Shown: one piece after another, positions 1 through 12,570 of the stretch
Position numbering within the stretch: the first letter of the stretch is position 1
Layout: each line of letters begins with the position of its first letter
DNA from: Cymbomonas tetramitiformis
Lineage: Eukaryota; Chlorophyta; Pyramimonadophyceae; Pyramimonadales; Pyramimonadaceae
Direction of reading: 5' to 3'
DNA: 64,000 nucleotides
Assembly (NCBI GenBank): GCA_001247695.2
Contig: LGRX02035424.1
Location: 1 to 64,000, forward strand
The notes under the pieces: model-generated
What the model was told of the DNA's origin: nothing
Seen by the model: the letters and a program-made list of their open reading frames with translations, nothing else
Databases searched by the model: none
Position numbers and translations under genes: made by a program

Positions 1-2115
1 AGATCCTGCGCTCCTCGGCAGCTCTTTGGCTCTCTTGGAGTTGCCGAGACAGCTGTTCCAGGCGAGCCTCGGCAGCCGCCTCCCGCGCTTGCGACTCCTT
101 CTGCCAGGCTTCCTTCAGCTCTTGCAGGTCCTGACTGTTCCTGCTCGAAGTGGACTCCGGGGACGACGACGTGTTCCCTGAGGAAGTCGGACCGGGGTGC
201 GGGGCCGATGGTGCTCGGCTGGGCTTCCGGGTGCGAGGCACCGGGCGACTGGGGCCGCTCGGCTTAGGCGCCTGAGTCCTGGGCCTCGGACGTTCCGCGG
301 GATGCTCTTCCTCCGATGAGGACGAGAGGGGAGCAAACCGGTTCGACCAGTTCCCACCGGGGGCTGCGGAACTCGGAGGTGCTGCACCTGACTTCCTAAG
401 ACCCCTGTGTGACTTCCGGGTGCGGCCGCTCATTCTGACGGCCGCGACGACCGCTCTCCTTACCTCCTGGAGGTCCGCCCCTTGGCGTACCAGCTCCCCT
501 GGTCTGCCGGCGTTGATGGCAAAGACAGAGAATCTACACCTCCCAAGGGAGTTGTGAGGGTCCTCGCGCTTTTGCTGCATCAACACCCTGGACTCGGAGA
601 CTGACTGCTGGGGGATCTCCAGACGATAAGCGCCGTCCTCGGAGAGCCCATAGTCCTCGAGCTGGAACCACATTAGCCCTGACAGCGGGTGGTCTTTCCC
701 TAGGCGCTTTAGGCCTCGACGGATGTCCTGCCACATGGACTTCTGGTCGGAATCCGAGCAAGAGCTGACACCGGATGAGGTTCCCGCCTTCCTTACCGGA
801 CGCCGCGCACTCGTTCCCTGGGACGAGTCCGAGCTGACTGGGGTCGTCCTGGGGAGCCGGCGCCACTCGCGAAGACACCTCCTGCCCATCTGGGTCATCC
901 GGTGTCTCCGGGCTCCAACCCACCAGGTGCTCCTCTCCTTGGCGAGCATCGTCTGCTGGTGCCATGCCATGAAGACTGCTCCAGCTTGACGTCTGCCTCT
1001 GCGCCACAGACCCTGTGTCTGGACGACATGCTGGCGCCATGCTGCGAAAGCGGACTCGACCCGGCGCCGACTGCCTTTGTCAAACAGGCCCTGAAGTTGG
1101 GCGACCTGGTGGGTGACGTCATTCCACGCTTGGAATGCCAGGCGCCGGAGCTCGCGCTGATGCGCTGACTGGTCCGTCCTGGCCCTCCATGCGACCCACG
1201 CAAGCCGCGCTGTTGCGCGCTGACGAGATGGCAGGGAGACTCTCGCACGTCGTTGCGCCGAATTCAGCGCCCAGGTGCTCCATTGACGGAGGGCCAATGC
1301 GAGCATGGATTGACGTCGCTCTCCTCGCCAAGCCGGATTGGGCCGGATGCGAGACTCGCGCCCCCGTGACTGGACGACGTCTAGCTGCTCCGGGCGCCGG
1401 ACATCATCAGACTCCCCTTCTGCCGGGGGGCTCCAGTCACTGGCTCGGTAAATCTCAAAGCGCCCTGGGGCACTGATGAGATTCCCTTGCTCGCTCCCCA
1501 CGAGGGAAGAGAGGGAGGATGCTGCCGGTCCCGACGTCGGTTCCTGACGGACGCCCCTACTACTCGCACTCCTGCTGGACGCAGGGAGTGGGGAGAAGGG
1601 AGCTGCCGAGGGGTTCAACCCCTTAGCAGAGCGGTCCGAGTCCGACCCGGAGCCGGCGCCTGCCGCCGGCGGTGCCGGAACCTCGGGCGACGCACGCTTC
1701 CGGCGCGCCGGCTGCCGTAGCGCCGAGCTCAATGCGAGCTCGGACACTGGCTCAGCTCCACTGCCCCTCGCTGGTGAAGGGGCTTTTGGTGGCGAGGCCC
1801 TACGGGGCCCACCAGACAACCCTGGAGGGGCTCTCAGGGGCGTGCGCGCCGGTGTAACCTCGAGGGCTTCACCGCCGTATTGGCGCGCAAGCGCGCGCCG
1901 CACTCCCCCCCCCTCTCACGGGAGCGCCAATCCCGGCTGTCTGACCCGCCAGCTGCGCCCCAGAACTCCCCAGAGCCTGGGCCAACCGACAGGCCTGCAG
2001 CGCGAGACCCCGACCGACCGGACCCCACGGCTGAGCCGGGGGCGGCGCCGGCCCGACCCCCCCCACGCCGGCCCGACCGACCGAGGCATTCCTCTTCATC
2101 TGAATACATGGGCAT
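1..2115 (-). CDS. Partial open frame: Sfi1-like Trp-repeat and coiled-coil protein
   Basis: One minus-strand frame has no stop from 1915 to the left edge (638 codons) and continues outside the window. Between about 1290 and 860 it contains six hydrophobic-x-x-Trp repeats (LALRQW, LAWVAW, LAFQAW, SAFAAW, VFMAWH, CLREWR) spaced about 21-33 residues, rich in Arg and Gln. This pattern resembles the centrin-binding repeats of Sfi1 proteins. Next come a Ser-rich acidic stretch, a segment with GLMWFQLEDYG, and a Pro/Ser/Arg-rich linker with SSSSEEEH. At the edge there is a heptad-like coiled coil (ELKEAWQKESQAREAAAEAR). Upstream the frame closes at a TGA at 1918-1916, just beyond a run of nine C (1905-1913). 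A neighbouring frame from ATG 2115 (MPMYSDEEECLG) enters that run, so a one-base indel or an intron may join them. The Sfi1 assignment is inference from spacing. A transposon-encoded structural protein is the alternative. Confidence 0.55.
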
Positions 2116-2175
2116 AGTATGCGTGCTATGCGTGAGATCCAATTTAGCTAAAGCCGAAAGTGTACACGACACACG

Positions 2176-2445
2176 TGGCAACTAGAACCCGCCGATCTAG
2201 AAATTTACCACTTGCGCCCGAGCACAAGTGGCTACACCGGCCGAGGCGCGGAGATTTCCGGAAAGGAAGATCCTAGAAAGCTAAAGCCCCATGGGGGACA
2301 TCAAACGTTGCACGCTCGCAATTTAACCAATCGAAAAGCGGTTGGTGTGGCAACTAGCACCCGATCCCAGGAATACGCCACTTGCGCGCGAGCACAAGTA
2401 AGCACACCGGCCGAAGCGCGGAGATTCCCGAATAGGGGGGACTAG
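2176..2445. repeat. Direct repeat of about 100 bp, two copies
   Basis: Copies at about 2176-2275 and 2348-2445 share GGCAACTAG, a CACTTGCG..CGAGCACAAGT palindromic core, CACACCGGCCGA and GCGCGGAGATT, with scattered differences. A separate short motif, TATGCGTGCTATGCGTG, occurs at about 2118 and 2609. The stretch from 2450 to 3280 contains no supportable gene. Confidence 0.6.
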
Positions 2446-3283
2446 AAGGCCAAATTAAAGGTAGGGGAAATCCCGAACCAACCCCGAATTTCAGCAAAGG
2501 CTTACGCAAAATTGAAAAATTTGCGCAGCGCTTCCGCCGCGAAGGGTCGGAATTGCCGAAAAACGGAGGCGATTTGGTTTTCCCGCACCTGCGAGTCCAA
2601 AAGCACGGATATGCGTGCTATGCGTGTATGCGTGCTAGGACTAAGGCAACGCTCGCACCTTAAAAGATTGTCGTCGAGCTAGATTTCTCCACACCGACGC
2701 GGCTCCAAGCAACCTGGAACCATCAATCCCACACACCACCGCGCAACAAGAACGAGAGCACAGGCATTCTCGATTTCGTAGTGCAAGTACTCGCTAACTA
2801 ATCGCACAAGGCGGGGCGGGTTGATCAGAATTTGCGCAAGAAAGACAAGGAAGCAACGTGAAAACACGAACTAATTACCATTTTGTAGGAGTCTACACCT
2901 TGACTTCTTCTCTTCTTTACGGTTTCGGACTTATACTATTCTACACTTATTAAACGACCGCACGAGGTATGCTTACGCTTGGTCAACTACAAGACTTCGG
3001 TTTCGTAAATCTATATAGTTATGCTTTTGCTATCAGTGCATGCTTTCAATACACAATATACAGCAGTTACGGCTCTTTACTTTTATGTTATACTTTTCAG
3101 TTCAGTTCATCTCTCCGAAACGGGTTACTCTTAGAGTTCTTATACATTCAGGAACTCTTTCCATAACTCAACTGTACTGAGTACTCCGTACAACAGTCTA
3201 GGCACCTCACATCAACATCATTCTGATCGGTCCTACTGTACTCCGTACTGAGTACTCCTGCGTTTTATACTTAGCCGTTTTTC

Positions 3284-4324
3284 TTGCTCTTGTGCTTGCC
3301 TCCTAGCACAGAGGGTGTGCACGACGCCGATGGGATGCGCTACTGGACTCAGATGCGTGCGATCGTCATCTCCGAGACCGTGGACTCCGCTCCCCAACTT
3401 GCCACAATCCGTCGACTTTGTGAACGTCATCGCAAGGTCAACCCGACGTACGGCGATTCTGACCGCGTGGCCGACCTCTGGCACATCTTGGCCGAGTCCG
3501 CAAAGAAGAGCCCCTACGTCACCCCCCTCTACCTGGTGGTGCTCGGCGAATTGCGTTCAGGTCATCCATTCACTTTTCACCGCCTCGCCCTTCGCATCCG
3601 CCTTGCCTTTCGGGACGAAAGCCCCCTTGCCACACTTTCGTCCCGGCAGGATTCCGCCGCTCCATCTGGCTCCTCAGGCTACCGCCCCAAGACCTGCTCA
3701 AGCCCCAGACTCCTGACCCCCCCCAGCCGCCCTACCGCCATGGCACTCCGCCCGCAGAAGCAATCGAAGGCATCGCTTGATGGGGAGTGGGTGGCGGACT
3801 CCCCCACTGCTCTACACAAGAAGTGGTCCGGCACCGGCTACCCGTGTGCGGTGTGTTTCCGCGTGTGGGGCGTTACTGACGCGCACGCAGGCACCCGCGG
3901 TGCTTGCCCTTACGTCTGCATCGAGACCTTTGCCAACGACAAACATCTTGAGTGTTCCAAGCCGGCCGCGCCCCGTCCGTCGCTTCAACCGCCTCCCGCA
4001 GGCGGAACACCTGACCCGCCGCCCGCGGGCAATGCGCCTGCCCCATCGGCTGACTCCGGCTTGGAGCCGGCGTTCCGGTCCGTGCGGTTGCAGCTGCCCA
4101 CATCTGGTGGTGATGACGCGGTTGACCCCGTCGATGCCGCCGCTACGGTGGTGCATGTGGAAGTTTCCGACGCACCTCCGCTGGTTGACGGGCCTGTTGG
4201 TGCCTCCCTGGCCTTCCAGGACGAGGACACCGACTGGCCGGCTCTGCGCTCTTCGCCCGTTTGGGTGCCGCACGTTCCAGGGGTTGGAGTGGTGATTGGC
4301 ACTCAGCCCCAAACCCTAGATTGA
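3284..4324 (+). CDS. Unrecognised 346-residue ORF with a Cys-rich segment, possibly gag-like
   Basis: This is an uninterrupted reading frame. The N-terminal 110 residues are helical and charged (MRYWTQMRAIVISE, IRRLCERHRKVNPTYGDSDR) and could start at the internal Met at 3335. A Ser/Pro linker follows, then a compact segment near residues 185-225 with CAVCFRVWG..ACPYVC and a later Cys, which could bind zinc. The rest is Pro/Ala-rich with an acidic end (EDEDTDWPALRSS). The layout of helical domain, Cys cluster and low-complexity tail would suit a retroelement gag or ORF1, but I recognise no family. Upstream at 3176-3190 and 3240-3256 the palindromic string GTACTGAGTACTCC recurs. No intron is evident. 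Confidence 0.45.
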   Translation: MLLCLPPSTEGVHDADGMRYWTQMRAIVISETVDSAPQLATIRRLCERHRKVNPTYGDSDRVADLWHILAESAKKSPYVTPLYLVVLGELRSGHPFTFHRLALRIRLAFRDESPLATLSSRQDSAAPSGSSGYRPKTCSSPRLLTPPSRPTAMALRPQKQSKASLDGEWVADSPTALHKKWSGTGYPCAVCFRVWGVTDAHAGTRGACPYVCIETFANDKHLECSKPAAPRPSLQPPPAGGTPDPPPAGNAPAPSADSGLEPAFRSVRLQLPTSGGDDAVDPVDAAATVVHVEVSDAPPLVDGPVGASLAFQDEDTDWPALRSSPVWVPHVPGVGVVIGTQPQTLD

Positions 4325-4589
4325 AACCCTCGATTGACACATCACGAGTTAGCTAGTAACTAGGGAAACATTACATTTCTCCTAGCCGCCTGCCCGGGAG
4401 TACCGGTTGGCCCTGCAGTGCACCTCCCACCTTCGGGGTGAGGTGGTGTCATGGGAACACTGACTTCCACCCCCCATAAGGGGGGGAGGTCATTGGTGCC
4501 CTGTGTCACCCCTCGCCTGCTCGGATGTCACTTGCAGTGCCTGCTGTTTGCTCCGCTCGTGTGTCACGGCCTGTCCGCCAGCTTAAACC

Positions 4590-4685
4590 CTGGGACGACA
4601 AACGAAGTGAGTGCGGTACTCATTGTTGTCGCCGCAGTGCGACAAACAGTGAGTGCGGTGCTCATTATTGTCGCAGCGACAAAAA
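4590..4685. repeat. Tandem duplication with GAGTGCGG..CTCATT motif
   Basis: Two adjacent copies of about 46 bp (from about 4597 and 4645) share ACAAAC, GTGAGTGCGGT, CTCATT and TTGTCGC. Between 4760 and 4930 lies an ATCGAT/TTGATTGAT-rich stretch resembling the ends of the transposon at 13.0-15.3 kb. No gene was seen between 4325 and 6489. Confidence 0.5.
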
Positions 4686-5634
4686 GAAGACTGATATTTA
4701 TGGACAGAATCTAGAAACGTTGTACAAAAGATTATGACTATAAACACCGCGCCGCCATGCGGGGGATTTTGATATATTGTTAATTGATTGATCACAAGAT
4801 TGCATAATCGATATTGATCGATACCTTCGGTGAAATATTGTTATTGATTGATTACGCTTAGGAAATATTGAAATTGATCGATCACGAGATGTAGCGGATA
4901 TCCGCAAAATCGATTGATAATAATTCGGTCAAGATATCCAAATATATCAATGTGGCCTCAAAAACTTCGATACCACGCCTTGCAATACGAAGTACCTGTG
5001 TATTACTTGCGTATTACTAGTATCTGTACATGTACTTGGCGGCGACTACCTAAAAATACCGCTTACCGGTGCTCATTTTCCCGAGTCCCCAGTACCTGGT
5101 ACCCTTCATGAGGGTCCCGAGAAGGGGGCGGGTGGGGACTACGCGCGTACCGCCAGGTACTTGAGGCAAATGTGTTTTCGTGGGTTTTCACGTTTTCTCA
5201 AACCGTCTATATTAAGATTGCCACGTGGACATACCATTCTTGGATCCTGACCAATTACAATTTTACAATAGGGGGACATGTTGCGAAATTCGACGCTTTA
5301 CACTTCAACATGTGGGAATTGACGGACGAGATCTCAGATCGAGAAAGCGAACGGGCGTCGACGCGACGCGTCTGTTAGTATTTAAAATATATATAGGAAT
5401 GTATTCTTCCTGGGCGACGCGACGCGACGCGTCTGTTGCGCTGTTGGCCCGCCCGCGTTTATACTGTACACGTGTCACTTGGTGTGTCACTTCTGTGTCA
5501 CCACCTCTACGCCTGCGCCTCCCGTATCATCAACGCAACGTGATTCAACAACGTGACAACGTGATGTCATTTATATTCCATATAGTTATACGACAGCGAC
5601 ACAGTCGACACTCGACAGTGACACCGACGATACA

Positions 5635-5741
5635 AATTTACATACTCGATAGTGACTTAAATTAATTTACCCCGGGAGCCCCAAGGCGGGCCCCGGCTAC
5701 CGAACGATTAAGGGCAGTCCAATTTACATACTCGATAGTGA
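5635..5741. repeat. 22-bp direct repeat flanking a 63-bp insert
   Basis: A 22-base string beginning AATTTACATACTCGATAG occurs at about 5635-5656 and again at about 5720-5741. The insert is GC-richer (CCCCGGGAGCCCC, GGCGGGCCCCGG). It may be a small insertion with duplicated flanks or a local duplication; ends too short to classify. Confidence 0.45.
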
Positions 5742-6424
5742 CACGATATCGGAATCGGCACCTAGTGCGCTATCGCTATCGTATGGTATGAGGTATCGGT
5801 CGATGGGACTATGCTCAATGCTGTGTAGATCAGATATTTTCAGTGCGCGCGTCGCTCTCATCGCCGTCGTTTCGAGGCTGACCCTGATGAGCTGGAGGGT
5901 TGAGGATTGAAGATTGGTGGTATCCCGCAAAAGTCGAGTGTCATGTGCATAAGTATCAAGGAATCCTGCATATCTATTACGTTTTTTAGGCTCTCCCTCT
6001 CGGAAAGTGCGAAGTCAAACACAAAGTGGAGGTGGAAGACGAAGTGTCTACTGTTTTTGTATAATTATACTGTAGTGTGACCCAGTCGTAGTCACCGATT
6101 CAGAGTCATCGCTCGACTGTGTGCCTCTGTCACGTCTCACGTGTTGGGTGTCACAGGTGTGAAGCAAGGAACTTCCTGACCCATCCAGTTTTATTCGTAC
6201 GATAAATGATCGAATGATCCATATTCCACGTAGGTATCCCATCTTTGACGGGGGCACGGGGCTCAATTCGTGCGATCGATGCAACCTACAAGTGTAGTCC
6301 GATGGACGACACGATCACAGTGACAGTCTCATACTCGAGTGACTCGACACCATCACCATCACCACTCGACTGTTCCACTGGAGAGACACTCGACAGATAC
6401 TGTACAGTAGAGCCTCTTGTCTGA

Positions 6425-6430
6425 TATAAA
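6425..6430 (+). promoter_or_regulatory. TATA box of the SHMT gene
   Basis: TATAAA in the context GATATAAAGGCGCG lies 60 bp upstream of the SHMT start codon at 6490, a spacing that suits a TATA box with a short 5' leader. Upstream, 6300-6420 is rich in ACTCGAC and CACTCGACAG repeats that could be binding sites, though that is not shown. Confidence 0.5.
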
Positions 6431-6489
6431 GGCGCGCCGGGGCAAACTGCTCAAACGTGGGCAGAGCAACTTGAAAACTACTACTCACC

Positions 6490-9400
6490 ATGGCTAATAA
6501 AGTTATGGAATCCCAACACTCGAAAGTTTTATCTTCATTGAATATGCGTACTTGTAGCCCTCAGCTAACAAGATGTATCAGGGCTCCTAGTCGTCAAACG
6601 CCTTGTAAGAGCGCGAGGGTGCACAGACTGGGTGTTGTGTCATCAGCCACGTTGGACCAGGGCAAAATGTCAATGGTAGATGACCGAAAGCTGTCGCAAG
6701 TGGACCCCGAGGTAAAAATTGTCCTAGTTTAGTGCAGGTATCAGTGTAATGAAAAAGTTACTGCGCGTTGCTCACTCTACATTGTGTCGCAGATGTATGA
6801 TCTCGTCACTTCGGAAAGCAAACGTCAAGTAGATGGCATCGAGCTCATCGCTTCAGAGAACTTCACATCACAAGCGGTCATGGAGGTTCTTGGTTCTTGT
6901 TTGACAAACAAGTATTCTGAGGTAATTGAGAAAAGCCGATACTCGTGACCTGTGTGAAGCCTGAAGCCTGAACCTCCTGCGGCATCCCAACGGTCGTGAA
7001 AAGAGTTGCGTTCGTCGGGGGAACAGGGCCTTCCTGGAAGGCGCTACTACGGAGGAAACGAGTATATTGACCAAGTAGAACGTTTGTGCCAGGTAAAGTA
7101 TATACGCCCCTTCAACTCCCCGTGCATATGGCACGTGTTCCAACCCACGCCCGTTACTTCATCTTTTGCTTAGCGCGGACACCTCTATTTTTCTTCTGAT
7201 TTTCGCCTTGATTTAGACACCACGGTTGCTGCAACTTATCCTTTTTGGGAGGTGGGTTGTCTCTCAGGACCGGGCATTAGCTGCTTTTGGTCTGGACTCC
7301 AGTGAGTGGGGGGTTAACGTTCAACCACTGTCCGGGTGCCCCGCCAATTTCGCTGTGTATACGGGACTCTTAAACCCTCACGACCGCATTATGGGATTAG
7401 ATCTTCCCCATGGGTCCGTACCCACAATCCCTGTTGCAACTTTTAACGCGTCCCACTATCCACACTCTTGTGCCGCGGTCCCATATCCTTATGACTGACG
7501 AATGGCTTGCTTGAAGTGTTTCATGAAATTCTACCGTGGCACTCCCCACCTTTTTCTTGAAGTTGTGGAGGCTATGATGTTTGTCTTGCCTTCGTGCCTC
7601 CAGCGCCACACTGAGGCCGCTGTTCATTCGCAGGGGGCACTTGTCTCACGGTTTCTTTACGCCGAAGAAGCGCATTTCCGCAACCTCGGTCTACTTTGAG
7701 TCCATGCCTTACCGCCTCGACGAGTCCACAGGTATCATTGACTACGACACCTTGGCGAAGAACGCACTGCTCTTCCGCCCAAAACTGATTATTGCCGGCG
7801 CCTCGGCGTACGCCCGAAACTACGACTACAAACGCATGCGGGAGGTGTGACTTGCCAACTCTCCGGTCCCATGCTTACTTGTCTTCATGTACCTCCGCTC
7901 TGTAGCCTAAACAAGTTTGCTGCTGCCGTTGGCTTCTTCGCTGTACACCCGGGTGAGCTTCGCTGCGTGCTTTGTAGCCGTTCTCACCTCTCCACTGTCA
8001 AGATGGAGTAGCTTTGGTCCCGCATTTGTCGCCCCCGGCACTCCTCTCATGCAGCCGGTTATCAAGCTCGTCTTTTGGCGAAAGAACCTAGTTTTAAAGA
8101 TAGCAGCATAGGTCCTGCTGTACAGAGACGACACTTCCACCGGAGCACTCACGCGGTTGTACCATCTGGTGTCACGTGCTTTTAGATCTGCGATAGCTGC
8201 GGAGCGTACCTCCTGTCAGACATGGCCCACATCAGCGGACTGGTCGCCGCCGGCGTCGTTGACAAGTGAGTCTGCTCAAAGCCCCCTCAATCCGGTGTTG
8301 CTGCTCCGGCGCCCTGCTCTCGCTCTGTGCTCGTGTCCTCTTTCGCCGGAGAAAACGACTGCTTCGCGACTCCTTGCCTGAGAGTGCTTGTGGTGAGGGA
8401 AGAAGCGCAGCGCACGCACCTCGCGTCTTTTTCGCTCGGGATACTTGCGGAGCTGGCTGCACACGTGGAGCTCTTTCGTGTGGGAGGTAGTATGTATTGC
8501 CCGGTATAGAGAGTCTTTGCGAAATCCAACTGCTTGTGCGTTGCGTCCGGTAAGGCTTCTCTGCAGTATGTCCGCGACAACGCTTGCTTCAAGAGTTGCA
8601 GCCGTTCCGGTCGGTCGTCCACAGCTCCAACCGGTGCGGTCGGTAGCTCACAGTCTATCCGGTGCGGTCGGTCACCCACAACTATCCGGTTCTGTCGTTT
8701 GGTCACATCTCTATCCGGTGCGATCGGTCGCCAACACCTCTATCCGGCGCTGGTAGACCTCTCCGTTTCACTGAAGTGGCAGAATTGACCGTGCAGCCCC
8801 TTCGAGTATTCCGACATCGTCACTACGACCACACACAAGTCCCTCCGCGGCCCACGTGGAGGCATGATCTTTATGCGCCGAGGAGGCGAATTTGGAGACG
8901 ATCTGCTAAACGCTATCAATGGAGCGGTATTCCCTGGGCTGCAGGTGTGTGCTCCGTCGGCCGCGCTTCCCGCTGCTCTCGTGTTCTCTTCCACGAACTT
9001 CGCTCACAGGCTCTCCGATGAACTGGTTGGCCTGTTGTACGTGCAAGTTTCGGGTGACAGCGTGAGTGCCTGGACCGCCAAGAAAGGGCTTTGTCTGCCT
9101 GGTTGCAGGGAGGACCTCACAACAACGCTATTGGTGCACTGGCCGTGTGCCTCAAACAAGTGGCCGAGCCTGAGTTCAAGACCTACCAGGAGCAGGTCAA
9201 GAAGAACTGCTCTGCCATGGCTGACCGCCTCATCGAGCTTGGCTACGATCTTGTGTCCGGGGGCACAGACAATCATCTTGTGCTCGTGGACCTGAAGAAT
9301 AAGGTACTTCCCAGGAATCCGTGGTCGTTGCGCGAGTTCACACCGCCACGGAGGCCTTGCATCCACACGCCTTTCATTCACGAGAACGGGCCCCTCCCCC

Positions 9401-10489
9401 CGTCATCTGTGGTCTCCCCCGCCCTCGCCTTATGAGCAAGTTTTTAAATACCTCTTCAGTGCTGTGCGATCCAAAGACGTTTTTGCCTTGCTGGTGCGAG
9501 ATGCGCAGGCAAGTTCCGAAACCCCTGCCTGTGAACACTAGACGAGGCCCCGGTGACGGTACCGGTCGTTCCCTTTGAGTTTCGTTGCCGGCGCTCTGAC
9601 AGGGGTGCTGTGACAGGGCATCGATGGAGCACGTGTAGAGACCGTGCTGGACGCCTGCCACATTACCTTGAACAAAAACTCAGTGCCTGGTGACACCAGC
9701 GCATTAGTACCAGGCGGCATCCGCATCGGGACCCCGGCGATGACTACGCGAGGTCTCAAAGAGGTGCGATCTACGGAAGGAGCCGCGCTGAGCCTCTCCA
9801 CTTCCCTCCTTTGTGGGCACTGATCCTGTTGTCACCTCTTTATACAGCTGAGAGCTTCGGTGCACTCGCTGAGAAGTTGTGCGATGTTCTTTCGTGGAAT
9901 ACGCTATGCGTCACGCCTGGGAGGGAGGAGGCACTTGGCTCTAATGCGCGCTCGGGTGGGCAAGGAGCAGGAGGACTTTGTTGTCGTGGCGGATTTGATC
10001 GATCGCGGCGTGAAGATCGCCACTGAAGTGAAGGTGGTCTTTCTCATACAGTTCCTTGCATGATGCACATCCTGTGTAGATGATGTCACCTGTTGGACAC
10101 GTGGCGTGCTTGTTTTGGGGATGACGAAAGCCTACAACTACTTCTCTGCCGCGTCCGTGGTTGTGCTCAGGTGCCAGCATGCTTTTTGCGGCACTCACTG
10201 CAGTAGCGCTCTGTTCTTAGCACTCCTCCGCGCCCTTTCCTGCGGTGGCGCGCTCATGCCAGCGCTCCTCCGTCCCCCTTACTTCTTACTTCACGGGATA
10301 TTGTGTATGTGCATGTGCCTTCAACTGTGTAGTTTGGTGTTTGCCTGACAGGCTGCTGCTGCTGGACCAAAGCTCAAGGACTTCAAGGAGTGCCTGGCAA
10401 GTTCACCACCCGAGGCACTTGCGCAACTGGAGGAGGATGTGTTCACTCTTGCGCGGCCTTTCCCCATGCCTGGCCTGCCTATTCAATGA
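6490..10489 (+). CDS. SHMT: Serine hydroxymethyltransferase, probably organellar, 11 exons
   Basis: A PLP enzyme converting serine and tetrahydrofolate to glycine and methylene-tetrahydrofolate. Exons read from the sequence: 6490-6711, 6793-6921, 7027-7092, 7268-7413, 7634-7844, 8186-8265, 8797-8944, 9109-9303, 9617-9763, 9971-10033, 10352-10489. All introns are GT-AG and phases match, giving 514 residues. Landmarks in order: [80 protein letters not shown], the PLP-lysine motif [54 protein letters not shown] and a C-terminal [13 protein letters not shown]. About 70 residues precede the core ([20 protein letters not shown], rich in Ser/Arg), consistent with a plastid or mitochondrial transit peptide. 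The frame is intact, so the gene is probably functional. Compartment is inferred. Confidence 0.96.
8600..8755. repeat. Minisatellite in SHMT intron 6
   Basis: About five degenerate units of roughly 30 bp built on TATCCGGTGCGGTCGGTC and CACAAC. They lie wholly inside the 531-bp intron 8266-8796, the longest intron of the gene, and do not touch the splice sites. Confidence 0.7.
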
Positions 10490-12060
10490 ATTGCTTAGTT
10501 ATACAATTCAAGCAAAAGCAGGTTGGCGGTGTCGGAAGTGAGCCTGTGGTTCACTGCGAATGCTCGGCCAAATTGTACCAAAAACAGTAATTCTGGCTTT
10601 AAGCCGGTCGAATGGGCTGGAATGAAATTCTCAAAGGTAGTCGACAGATAGACTTGACAAAATAGTCCATTATAGTAGGAAGGAGCTAATATGTACACAG
10701 TCTCTGATAGAACTGGATGGATCTGTTACCTGAGTGAAATAGATGGTATGGCCGGTACAGTGGCCTATAAGGTAAACTCATATAATGAAGAATCCGCAAC
10801 AAAAGTGGAGACCATAACAACATTACCAACGTCTGGTTTGCTCGGATCGGATCAGAATCTTTTAGAACTACGTGGATACACCATCCTTAGACCCCAGCCA
10901 ATAATGTTGCAAATTTCAGTGCTATAAATTTCTATGAACGGTACCTTTGTAATGGGGAAGTAGTTGTGCTAAAGCACATATATTGTTATAATTATCTTTA
11001 AAATTTTGGGAAGCTGGCACCCTAGCTCAATTCCGGTTAACGGGATGGATACTCGGTAACATACAGTATCTCCGTAGCAATCGGTATGAGTGTGCTCGAA
11101 AAGTCTGTATGATATACGGTGCACTAGTTGCATTCAAGTCATATAAAGATGTTTGTAATAAGATGCACAATCAACGGCGCCTACCATGTTGTAATGTCAA
11201 ATGCCATGCGACGATATACGTGCGTGAGGTCAGCACTCAGATTTGTGGGTGAATGGGTGCGACTCTGGCTGGTTGTTGTAACCCCTCTATGCGCACGACT
11301 CAGTCCGACGGGGAATTTGAAATACGAACACCTAACGTGGAACAATGCCATTTAAAAAAAAACTCAACGACACGCGAAGGTTGTCACTGGCCGTGTGGCC
11401 TATTCTGTGGTTGCCATACCGCGCCACTCTTTCACCCTTTCCCTTTTCGACGACAGGTGACGTGCAACTTGATATAAGCTTTTGCGTTCCTTATTTTTCG
11501 TATATACCTTTCAAGTTTTATTCCCTGACCGATTCCCCTGGTGAGTCGTGAGTACGATGGGTGGAAACACTGCGCGGACTCGGACCGAATAACAAGCGTC
11601 ATATGATGATATCTGCCCCCCGAAATCTCAAACGGAAGGTGGCAAGGCTCTAGGGTGGCAATACGGTAACTCGAACGCCGATATGACGTGCAACCCCCCT
11701 CCCCAATGAAGCTGCCCCGCGCCAAACCCCAGCCGCCTACGCAAGCATTTTATTCTTTATAGCGATACGCCGGTGTTTTAGCAGTGTACCGTACCGCATA
11801 ATGCGACGCAGGTGCTGGAAAACGCAAGAACCGCTGCCGACGGTGAAACACCGGATCGCACTAAACTAAAAAAAACGGAATAGATACTACTGATGAGTCT
11901 AGGACACAAGCTGTACGCCGAGGATGACCGACACTGAATATGACCCCTGACGGTATGAACTAGGCAAGATACCACCTCATTCGAGGTGTACTGCCTGTGA
12001 CAATACCTTATGCCACCCTAGCTACTAGAGCTTCCGAACGGAGGATTGATAGCAAGGGGC
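10490..12060. other. Intergenic stretch, no gene recognised
   Basis: Short open frames here have no family resemblance or splice support. The sequence changes from AT-rich (10500-11200) to mixed composition. A polyadenine-rich tract lies at 11350. No repeat longer than about 20 bp stood out. Confidence 0.5.
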
Positions 12061-12199
12061 TGACCTAGCGCCAAAATCCAAGTTCTTGGGGGCTCACCCC
12101 CAAGTAGGGCAGAATGCAAGTCCTAGGGGGGGGTCTGAGCACACGCCCTTGCCTCAGAATAACTCCAGTGTTCAACGACAAAGTCGGGGATGTTTGAAA

Positions 12200-12570
12200 A
12201 TTCACAGATGAGGCGATAGCGCGGGGCACTCCCACCCCCACCATTCTTGCGTGACTAGTCCACGACCGTGATGGTAGTATTGTGGGACACTCCCGCTCGC
12301 CTCCCGCGCGCGATGGTGGTATCGTGGGGCACTCCCGTCCGCCCCGCGCGCGTGATGGCGGTATCGTGGGGCACTCTTGCCCGCCCCGCGCGCGTGATGG
12401 TGGTATCGTAGGGCACTCCCGTCCCCCGCGATCATGGGGCACGTATCATGGGGCACTCCCACCCGCCCCGCGCGCGTTATGGTGGTATCGTGGGGCACTC
12501 CCGCTCGCCCCGCGCGCGTTATGGCGGTATCGTCTATCGTGGGGCACTCCCACTCGCCCAGCCGTGTGCG
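12200..12570. repeat. GC-rich minisatellite, unit about 42 bp
   Basis: About eight units of the form GGGGCACTCCCGCTCGCC / CCGCGCGCGTTATGGTGG / TATCGT, with point differences and one partial unit near 12430-12450. Because the unit is divisible by three, it produces apparent 110-125-residue repetitive ORFs on both strands, which I do not regard as genes. From 12600 to 13010 nothing else was identified. Confidence 0.85.
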
